This document shows, one piece after another, positions 58,157-64,000 of a stretch of DNA of 64,000 nt. Numbering within the stretch: position 1 is the stretch's first letter; each line of letters begins with the position of its first letter. A program made the translations under genes and the position numbers. The notes beneath the pieces are model-generated. The model did not search any database. It was given only the letters and a program-made list of their open reading frames with translations, and was not told where the DNA came from. The stretch is from Mycolicibacterium aromaticivorans JS19b1 = JCM 16368. Its GTDB lineage: Bacteria > Actinomycetota > Actinomycetes > Mycobacteriales > Mycobacteriaceae. Where the stretch lies: positions 62,001 to 126,000 of the forward strand of contig NZ_JALN02000001.1 of NCBI RefSeq assembly GCF_000559085.1. Reading direction: 5' to 3'.

Positions 58157-58891
58157 ATGGGTCTTGGGGCACTGATCACGATCACGGTTGCGTGCGTGGT
58201 GTGGAGCCTGTGGATCAGGCGACTCACCTGGTCCTGCCGCTGGGAAGTGGCGGCCACCTTGAACATCGCACTGCAGGGTGCGGCGGTGTTCCTGATGTCT
58301 CCGTTCGCGTCTGAAACCATCGGTCAGCTGTTGCACACGCTGACCGGAGTGTGGAACCTCGAGGACTACATCGGCCACGACTGCTACGTGGTGGCGGCCT
58401 CCGCGATCGTCTACAACGCGCTGGGCCGACTGCAGGACGACAATGCGACGCAGGCGGCATTCAAGCAATATGTCGAGCGGCCGGCGACGCTGTGCATTCC
58501 CTTGCTATTGGCAACCTTTTCGATGGGCAACGGGTCGAAAATATATCGCTCGGACTTCTTCACGGTGCCCACCGACTTCTGGCTCTCGGCCTACTGGCTG
58601 CTGCTGTGCGGAATGCTGATCTATCTGCTCGGCTACTCCGCTCGGGCGCTGCTCGTCCTGCGTCAGGATCCGCGGTCGCGACGCATCGCCAACATCTATC
58701 TGGTGTCCTCGGCCAGCGGCATCCTGGCCTGCACGATCCGCATCGTCACCGCCTACGTACCCCGGCTCCAGGAGATCGAGGGCGGCACGCTGGTGTGGTT
58801 CTTCGCCTGCTTCTGCGGCGCCGGCTTCGCCTTGACGGCCGCGCATTCGTGGCGGATCAAGACCCGGTGGTTCACCCACGCACCCAGCTGA
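58157..58891 (+). CDS. Seven-helix membrane protein downstream of the HTH gene
   Basis: A 244-aa protein with seven hydrophobic segments, about residues 3-20, 29-50, 74-93, 111-124, 144-170, 184-204 and 212-235. Several cysteines and aromatic residues lie in the helices (SWIRRLTWSCRW; FFACFCGAG). No domain is recognised. Position right after the HTH gene suggests a regulator plus membrane-effector unit. A sensor, an exclusion or an immunity protein are all possible; there is no direct evidence for any. Confidence 0.65.
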   Translation: MGLGALITITVACVVWSLWIRRLTWSCRWEVAATLNIALQGAAVFLMSPFASETIGQLLHTLTGVWNLEDYIGHDCYVVAASAIVYNALGRLQDDNATQAAFKQYVERPATLCIPLLLATFSMGNGSKIYRSDFFTVPTDFWLSAYWLLLCGMLIYLLGYSARALLVLRQDPRSRRIANIYLVSSASGILACTIRIVTAYVPRLQEIEGGTLVWFFACFCGAGFALTAAHSWRIKTRWFTHAPS

Positions 58892-58930
58892 TGACCTGCC
58901 CGCACCCGGCGGGCCCGATAATGGTGATCG

Positions 58931-60208
58931 ATGAAAATCGCGGTGACTATCCACGGAACCCGTGGTGATGTCGAACCCTGTGCGGCCGTAGGTCTTGAGC
59001 TCCGGCGCCGCGGCCACGACGTACACCTGGCGGTGCCCCCGAACCTCGTCGCGTTCACCCGCGCTGCGGGCCTGCCGGCCACCGCCTACGGGCCCGACTC
59101 ACAACAACAGCTGCAGGGGGACGTCTTCGAGCGGCCCGATGCCCTGACCGCCGCCGCGCCCGCGGACTGGCTGCGGCTGGGTAACCCGCTGAACGCGCTG
59201 CGCAAGGCGCGTACCGCCGCCACCCGCGGCTGGGATGAGATGGCCGACACGCTGCTCGGCATGACCGAGGGCGCCGATCTGGTCGTCAGCGGAACGGCTT
59301 ACCAGGAGATCGCCGCCAACGTCGCGGAGTTTCGCGGGCTTCCGCTGGCCCAGGTGCACTACTTCCCGGTTCGGGCCAACACCCAGGTGCTGCCCGTGCG
59401 GCTGCCAGCGCCGATCACCAGGGCCGCGTACGCGGCGGGCGAGTGGATGCACTGGCAGCTGCTGAAACCGGCCGAGACCAGGCAGCGCCGCACGCTGGGC
59501 CTGCCTTCGACCAGGACCCGACCGGTCGGCCGGATCGTGGCCGCCGACACCCTGGAGATCCAGGCCTACGACCCGGTGTTCTTTCCGGGGCTGGCCGGTG
59601 AGTGGGGTGACCGGCGACCGCTCATCGGATCCCTGACACTGCAGATGCCCACAGAGGTCGACGACGAGGTCAGCTCCTGGATAGCCGCGGGCACGCCGCC
59701 TGTCTACTTCGGCTTCGGCAGCATGCCGCTGGACTCCCCCGCCGAGGCGGTACGGCTGATCAGCGACGTGTGCGAGGAACTCGGCGAACGCGCGCTGATC
59801 TGCGCCGGGTTCTCCGACTTCGACACCACCGGCACGGCGCCGCACGTCACGATCGTGCCGTCGGTGAACCATGCCGCGGTGTTCCCGGCCTGCCGCGCGG
59901 TGGTGCATCACGGCGGCGCCGGCACCACCGCGGCCGGCATTCGCGCCGGAGTCCCCACTCTGGTGCTGTGGGTAGCGGCCGAACAACCGCTTTGGGGCAA
60001 ACAGGTCGCACGGCTCGGCATCGGCGCGACCCGGCGGTTCGCCGCGACCACGCGCGGTTCGCTACTAACCGACCTGCGAGCCGTTCTGGCTCCGGAAATG
60101 GCACACCGGGCTCGTTTGCTCGCCACGCGAATGAGCACGCCGTCAGAGAGCGTCGCGACGGCAGCCGACCTTCTGGAGAAGGCCGCCCGCAACCGCCACG
60201 CGGGGTGA
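58931..60208 (+). CDS. GT1-family glycosyltransferase (GPL-type, Rv1524/Rv1526c-like)
   Basis: A 425-aa nucleotide-sugar glycosyltransferase. The N-terminal acceptor fold starts ITIHGTRGDVEPCAAVGLELRRRGH (read as short conserved blocks), and the C-terminal donor site has PPVYFGFGSMP near residue 258 and HHGGAGTTAAGIRAGVPTLV near residue 320. Homologues glycosylate mycobacterial glycopeptidolipids or phenolic glycolipids. GATAAT at 58917-58922 lies eight bases upstream of the ATG. Followed by a GAP-type export gene, which fits glycolipid synthesis. Confidence 0.85.
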   Translation: MKIAVTIHGTRGDVEPCAAVGLELRRRGHDVHLAVPPNLVAFTRAAGLPATAYGPDSQQQLQGDVFERPDALTAAAPADWLRLGNPLNALRKARTAATRGWDEMADTLLGMTEGADLVVSGTAYQEIAANVAEFRGLPLAQVHYFPVRANTQVLPVRLPAPITRAAYAAGEWMHWQLLKPAETRQRRTLGLPSTRTRPVGRIVAADTLEIQAYDPVFFPGLAGEWGDRRPLIGSLTLQMPTEVDDEVSSWIAAGTPPVYFGFGSMPLDSPAEAVRLISDVCEELGERALICAGFSDFDTTGTAPHVTIVPSVNHAAVFPACRAVVHHGGAGTTAAGIRAGVPTLVLWVAAEQPLWGKQVARLGIGATRRFAATTRGSLLTDLRAVLAPEMAHRARLLATRMSTPSESVATAADLLEKAARNRHAG

Positions 60209-60239
60209 CGTCCACTCTGCCCGCCGCATGCCGGCAAGG

Positions 60240-60245
60240 TAGAAT
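60240..60245 (+). promoter_or_regulatory. -10 box of the GAP-type gene
   Basis: TAGAAT ends eight bases before the GTG at 60254, giving a leaderless or nearly leaderless transcript. Confidence 0.45.
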
Positions 60246-60253
60246 TCGGCGTT

Positions 60254-60982
60254 GTGTGGACAACCGTGGTGCTGCTCGGCCTCGCCGTCAGCATCGAGCC
60301 CGCACGTATCGCTCTGATCGCACTGCTGCTGACCCGACCACGTCCCGCGCGACACCTGGCTGTCTTCCTCTGCACCGGCCTGGCAATGAGCCTCAGCGTG
60401 GGCTTCACGGTCCTGTTCATTTTCCATCACAGCTTCCTGGGCAAAGCCGATCTCAACCCGGCCCTCATCCAGATCGGCATCGGCGTCGTCGCCGTGCTGC
60501 TCGGTGCCCTGCTCATGTCGAAGATCCCGTTGCGCCAGTTCTCCCGCAAGGAGATGGCCGAGGTGCCCGCCGGGGGCGCCAACGAGACCGTCCTGGAGGT
60601 CGAGAAGGAACTGGCTCCGGGCCGGTTCAAGCGACTGAGCACCAGGGTGCGCGCGTTCGTGCAGGGTGAGTCGTCCTGGTTCTCCGGGTCCATCGGCGCC
60701 GCCCTGGCGATGCCGAGCGTCGACTACATGGCCCTGCTGGCGCTGATCATCGCGTCGAAAACCCCACCGGCCGAGCAGGCCGCGGCCCTGGTCACCTTCC
60801 TGCTGCTGGCCAGTTGGGCGGCCGTCATCCCGCTGCTCAGCTTCATGGTGGCGCCGGCCAAAACCCGAGTGTGGGTGCAGCGCTTCAACGACTGGATCCG
60901 CACCCGCACCCGCAGGCATGCGGGCATGTTCGTCGCAGCGGTCGGTGTGATCTTGATCGGGGTCGGCCTGCACGGGCTGTGA
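60254..60982 (+). CDS. GAP/Sap (SfLAP) family membrane protein for glycolipid export
   Basis: A 242-aa protein with six hydrophobic segments and a hydrophilic central loop (about residues 92-140). It resembles Gap of glycopeptidolipid loci and Sap of the sulfolipid locus, small membrane proteins needed to bring glycolipids to the surface (VSIEPARIALIALLLTRPRP at the start; GSIGAALAMPSVDYMALLALI near residue 152). It sits between a glycosyltransferase and acyltransferase-like genes. The cargo is not identifiable here. Confidence 0.8.
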   Translation: MWTTVVLLGLAVSIEPARIALIALLLTRPRPARHLAVFLCTGLAMSLSVGFTVLFIFHHSFLGKADLNPALIQIGIGVVAVLLGALLMSKIPLRQFSRKEMAEVPAGGANETVLEVEKELAPGRFKRLSTRVRAFVQGESSWFSGSIGAALAMPSVDYMALLALIIASKTPPAEQAAALVTFLLLASWAAVIPLLSFMVAPAKTRVWVQRFNDWIRTRTRRHAGMFVAAVGVILIGVGLHGL

Positions 60983-60991
60983 CCCCGCGAG

Positions 60992-62344
60992 TCACTCGAC
61001 GACGGCGTTCAGCCCGAATTCGGTCAGTGTCTGACCCACCAGGCCCCGCAGTCGCTGCTTGGTGTTCTCGCCGCCGATCTCGTAGGCCTCGATGGAGATC
61101 ACGACCTTGCCGTTGATCCGCGCGGACACCACGACAAGCTGACCGTGCGAACGTTCGATCTCGCGCCGCGTCACGTTCTGGTCGAGGGCCCTCAGCACGA
61201 TCTTCTCCGCGGTTGTGCCGTCCACCTGGGCGATCTGCGGAGGCAGGTCCCCAAGGTTGGAGCAGGACACCGGGAGGTCCTCGGAGTAGGAGAACAACAG
61301 CTCGGCCACTCCCTTGACGGCGACCTGAGGCAACCATGGCATCAACGGGAAGAGTTGCATCGCCGGGTCGGTTTGTTCCTTGGCCATCTGCCGTGACTCA
61401 CGCACGACGGCACGCGACTCGGTCAGGTCGACGGTCACCTTCTCCGGGTCGACGGTGGCGTTGGCGAAGGCCATTGCCAGTGCACGGTCGTCCTCGAGGC
61501 TCTCACGCAGGTTGATCGCGATCACCAGCGTCACCGCGCCGTCGGACTTGCGGCGCCGGCCCAACCGCTCGGCGACCTTCGCGGTCACGCCGACGAGCAA
61601 CGAATACCCGTTGCCGCCAAGGCTTTCCGCACGAGCATCCCACTCGGCGAGGTCGACGAACGCGGCCACCGAGGGCACGTGGACGATCTCGTCCAGGCCG
61701 GATTGATCGACGCGCTTCCTGCGGGACTGGATCACATCCCGGCGCTTGCTCCACAGCAGCTTCGCGCCGATGACCAGCGCCCGACGCGTCTCGGGCAGGT
61801 CCCGCAGCGCCTGGCGTGCGTCGGCGGCCAGCGCCTGGCGCCGGGGCCGCGAGCCGGGGCGGCCATAGCCGCCGTCGCGGATATTGCCGGTGACCGCCTC
61901 GAAGATGGCCAGCCCGGCGGCGGTGCCGTCGCCGATCACATGCGACGCCACGATGCTGACAGCGGTGGCGCCGTCGGTCAGCGGCTGGACCACCAGGTAC
62001 CACGTGGGGCCGTGTTCGGGGTCGATCGGGAGGGTCGCGAGCTCGTCGGCCCAGTCCATGAGTTCGTCACGCGGACGCGGCGTCGCGTTGAACTGGATCT
62101 CCGATGGCGCCTCGCGGGGTTGGACCCACCGCGGCCTGCCGAACGGCAGCGGCGAGCGCTCGATGCGCCTGCCGCCGAGCGAGTCGGCGATGTTGCGGTG
62201 GAATCGCCGCAGCCCCTCGATGTCGACGGGATGTTCGTACACCCACACGGCTTGCATGAGCTGCCCGCGACCGGTGGCACGCATCAGCTCGAAGGCCGTC
62301 TGATCGAAGAATTCGAGCCGGTGTTCTTGCGACTCAGCACTCAC
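60992..62344 (-). CDS. Condensation/WS-DGAT-superfamily acyltransferase-like protein, paralogue 1
   Basis: A 450-aa protein of the CoA-dependent acyltransferase superfamily. The catalytic HxxxDG motif is SHVIGDGTA near residue 136. Near residue 370 DLPVSCSNLGDLPPQIAQVDG corresponds to the DFGWG-like structural region, and the C-terminus is NTKQRLRGLVGQTLTEFGLNAVVE in parts. About the same length as, and closely similar to, the next gene. Probably transfers acyl groups to a glycolipid; substrates unknown. It is convergent with the GAP-type gene. Confidence 0.72.
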   Translation of the reverse strand: MSAESQEHRLEFFDQTAFELMRATGRGQLMQAVWVYEHPVDIEGLRRFHRNIADSLGGRRIERSPLPFGRPRWVQPREAPSEIQFNATPRPRDELMDWADELATLPIDPEHGPTWYLVVQPLTDGATAVSIVASHVIGDGTAAGLAIFEAVTGNIRDGGYGRPGSRPRRQALAADARQALRDLPETRRALVIGAKLLWSKRRDVIQSRRKRVDQSGLDEIVHVPSVAAFVDLAEWDARAESLGGNGYSLLVGVTAKVAERLGRRRKSDGAVTLVIAINLRESLEDDRALAMAFANATVDPEKVTVDLTESRAVVRESRQMAKEQTDPAMQLFPLMPWLPQVAVKGVAELLFSYSEDLPVSCSNLGDLPPQIAQVDGTTAEKIVLRALDQNVTRREIERSHGQLVVVSARINGKVVISIEAYEIGGENTKQRLRGLVGQTLTEFGLNAVVE

Positions 62345-62353
62345 TGCGCAACC

Positions 62354-63709
62354 TCACTCGACGATGCCGGACAGTTCGAACTCTGCCAGGGTCTGGGTGA
62401 TCACCCCACGCAGGCGCTGACGTGAGTTGTCGGCGCCCGGCTGGTAGCTCATCACGGGAACGATGACCATACCGCCGACGCGCGCCGACGCCACCGTCAT
62501 CAGGCCGCGCCGTCGTTCGAGGACGTCGAGGGTGAGGTTGCGGTCGACCCCGCCGAAGTAGAAGCGCTCCGACGGTGTTCCGTCGAGTTGCAGCAGATCA
62601 TCGGGGACGTCACCCATGTTCGAACACGACACCGGTACGTCGGAAGAGAAGTTGAAGGCCATGTCGGCCATCCGACCCATGGCCCGCTTGGGCAGGAACG
62701 GGATCAGCGGCAGCAGCTCGACCATCTCGTCGGGCTTCTCACGCGCGGTGATCAAACCCTTCTTGATCGCCGAGCGGGCGCCGGAGAGATCCTTGGCGAC
62801 CGGGGCGGGGTCAAACGTCACGTTGGCGATGGTCACGACGTTGCCGCCGGTGTCCCCGGGGCTGTCACGCTCGCTGACCGGAATCATCAGCGTCGCCGCA
62901 CCGTCACTGGGACGGGTTCGGCCGAGGTTCTGCGCCAGCTTGCCGGCAAATCCGGCTACCAGCGAAAAGTGGTTCCCGCCAAGGTCTTTCGCGCGCTGGT
63001 CCCACAGTTCTTTGTCGATGACGGCGGTCGTGAAGGCAATCATGACCGGCTTCCCATCACCGTGAGCGGGCGCCGACACCGGCTTGCTCGGGCGCACCAG
63101 CTCGTCCTTGCGACGGGTTGCGACTTTGGCCGCCTTGACCAGGGTCCGCCCGATCTCCGGCAGGTCGGATCCGAGCTGACGAAGATCCTCCAGCACGGCG
63201 CGCGAACGGGTGCGGGAATTCCGGGGCGGATAACCGAGGTCCTTGCCGGCACCGTGGACCGCGGCGATGACCGACGCCACGATGCCGCCGCCGTCGACGA
63301 CGGTGTGCGACACGACGAGGCTCACCGCGGTGTTCCCGTCGGTGAACGACTGGACGCCGATCCGCCAGGCCGGCGAATATTCGGGGTCGAGCGGCAGCTC
63401 CACCTGCTCATGCGCCCAGTCCCACAGCTCCTCGCGCGGTCGCGGCTGCTCGGCGATCTCCAGCGGCGCCTGTGGCCCGGCGACAGACACCCACCGGTGC
63501 CGACCGAACGGCAGCGGTGAGGTCTCGACCAACCGGCCGACGAGCCCGCGGCCGAAGTTCTGGTGGAATCGCCGAACACCGTCGAGGTCGACAGGATGCT
63601 CGTAGATCCAGATGAGCTGCATGACGGCTTCTTGGCCGGCGCCACGCAGCGCCAACAACAACGCCTGATCGGCGTAGGGCACTACGTTGTCAGGTTTGGG
63701 CTTCCCCAC
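62354..63709 (-). CDS. Condensation/WS-DGAT-superfamily acyltransferase-like protein, paralogue 2
   Basis: A 451-aa tandem paralogue of the previous gene with the same blocks: WIYEHPVDLDGVRRFHQNF near residue 33, catalytic SHTVVDGGG near residue 133, DVPVSCSNMGDVPDDL near residue 365 and a C-terminus ending in GVITQTLAEFELSGIVE-type sequence. Nine bases separate the genes, so they are co-transcribed. The duplication suggests two acyl transfers or different acyl specificities. GTG start four bases after the upstream gene. Confidence 0.72.
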   Translation of the reverse strand: MGKPKPDNVVPYADQALLLALRGAGQEAVMQLIWIYEHPVDLDGVRRFHQNFGRGLVGRLVETSPLPFGRHRWVSVAGPQAPLEIAEQPRPREELWDWAHEQVELPLDPEYSPAWRIGVQSFTDGNTAVSLVVSHTVVDGGGIVASVIAAVHGAGKDLGYPPRNSRTRSRAVLEDLRQLGSDLPEIGRTLVKAAKVATRRKDELVRPSKPVSAPAHGDGKPVMIAFTTAVIDKELWDQRAKDLGGNHFSLVAGFAGKLAQNLGRTRPSDGAATLMIPVSERDSPGDTGGNVVTIANVTFDPAPVAKDLSGARSAIKKGLITAREKPDEMVELLPLIPFLPKRAMGRMADMAFNFSSDVPVSCSNMGDVPDDLLQLDGTPSERFYFGGVDRNLTLDVLERRRGLMTVASARVGGMVIVPVMSYQPGADNSRQRLRGVITQTLAEFELSGIVE

Positions 63710-63713
63710 CGGG

Positions 63714-64000
63714 TCAGACCGTCGCGATGGGCACGCGAGACGACGAGACCAGCTCGGATCGGCCGTCGGCCACCCGGAGATAAATGCACTTCATCAGCTC
63801 GACGAACTCGGCGACCGATTCGCGGGCGATCGGGTTGTCCGGGTAGGCGACGGTGATGATCGTGCCGGTGGCACGACGGTTGACCCACATGCCGACCTGA
63901 TTGGCCGCGCCCAGATCGGTGTAGATGTGCCCACCCCGCGCATACCACTGCGACATGATCACCGGGTTCAGCGGCGGCAGGCCCACATCGAGGTAGGACA
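63714..64000 (-). CDS. C-terminal part of an acyltransferase-like gene (runs off the right edge)
   Basis: About 95 C-terminal residues of a gene whose start lies beyond the window. GMWVNRRATGTIITVAYPDN and SVAEFVELMKCIYLRVADG resemble the end of Pap-type (polyketide-associated) acyltransferases. It ends four bases before the next minus-strand gene, so the three acyltransferase-like genes form one operon. The exact family needs the missing N-terminal part. Confidence 0.55.
   Translation of the reverse strand, partial: SYLDVGLPPLNPVIMSQWYARGGHIYTDLGAANQVGMWVNRRATGTIITVAYPDNPIARESVAEFVELMKCIYLRVADGRSELVSSSRVPIATV

Noticed and set aside
62588..63520. Open frame of 310 codons opposite the second acyltransferase-like gene
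   Set aside because: Shadow frame; the minus-strand frame has the HxxxDG motif and a close paralogue next door.

Overview
The window looks like a chromosomal segment of a mycobacterium, most likely an environmental, rapidly growing Mycolicibacterium-type species. The base composition is very GC-rich and GTG starts are frequent. Gene order repeatedly matches the Mycobacterium tuberculosis chromosome as I remember it: hisD-C-B, nadA-B-C with its Nudix regulator, bioB, bioA-F-D, treX-Y-Z, ilvA, dnaE1, then lspA-rluD-ansA-dinX-ileS. Family and orthologue names come from recognising the translated sequences by eye; no database search was run.

Left part (1-15.5 kb): a histidine operon entering from the left edge (hisD-hisC-hisB, minus strand), a LysE-type exporter, a Ddn-like protein, the NAD operon nadA-nadB-nadC with the divergent regulator nrtR, a lipase, and the biotin block (bioB-bsaP-DUF2567 with divergent bioQ; bioA, then bioF-bioD-2'-5' RNA ligase-like). 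Clear operator dyads for NrtR and BioQ are visible. 15.6-24 kb holds an OafA-type acyltransferase with an SGNH domain and the trehalose-from-glycogen genes glgX/treX-treY-treZ.

Middle (24-42 kb): a minus-strand nitrate assimilation operon (nasN-type nitrate reductase fused to a diflavin reductase, narK, nirB, nirD, nnaR, a CbiX-type chelatase) whose last gene overlaps ilvA. In M. tuberculosis this interval carries other genes. Next come small regulator-plus-effector units: TetR/MFS, MerR-SRPBCC opposite a PPOX protein, and MarR opposite an esterase lipoprotein. Each has a candidate operator between the partners. A transglutaminase-like gene closes the block.

Right part (41.7-64 kb): dnaE1, two DUF202 membrane proteins, a SecD-P1-like protein, a polytopic membrane protein divergent from a polysaccharide pyruvyl transferase, rarD, lspA-rluD, ansA, dinB, and ileS behind a translational T-box leader. 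To the right of ileS the sequence becomes accessory. It holds an orphan condensation-domain fragment, a lower-GC HTH gene followed by a seven-helix membrane protein (the least explained unit here), a GT1 glycosyltransferase, a GAP/Sap-type exporter protein, and two tandem HxxxDG acyltransferase-like paralogues plus a third gene running off the edge. This looks like part of a cell-envelope glycolipid locus.

No rRNA, tRNA, CRISPR array, insertion sequence or prophage was seen, and no gene-free stretch exceeds 300 bases. Many starts sit 5-9 bases after a TANNNT -10 box, as expected for mycobacterial leaderless transcripts, and five convergent gene pairs interlock their stop codons in a CTAG/CTAA tetranucleotide.
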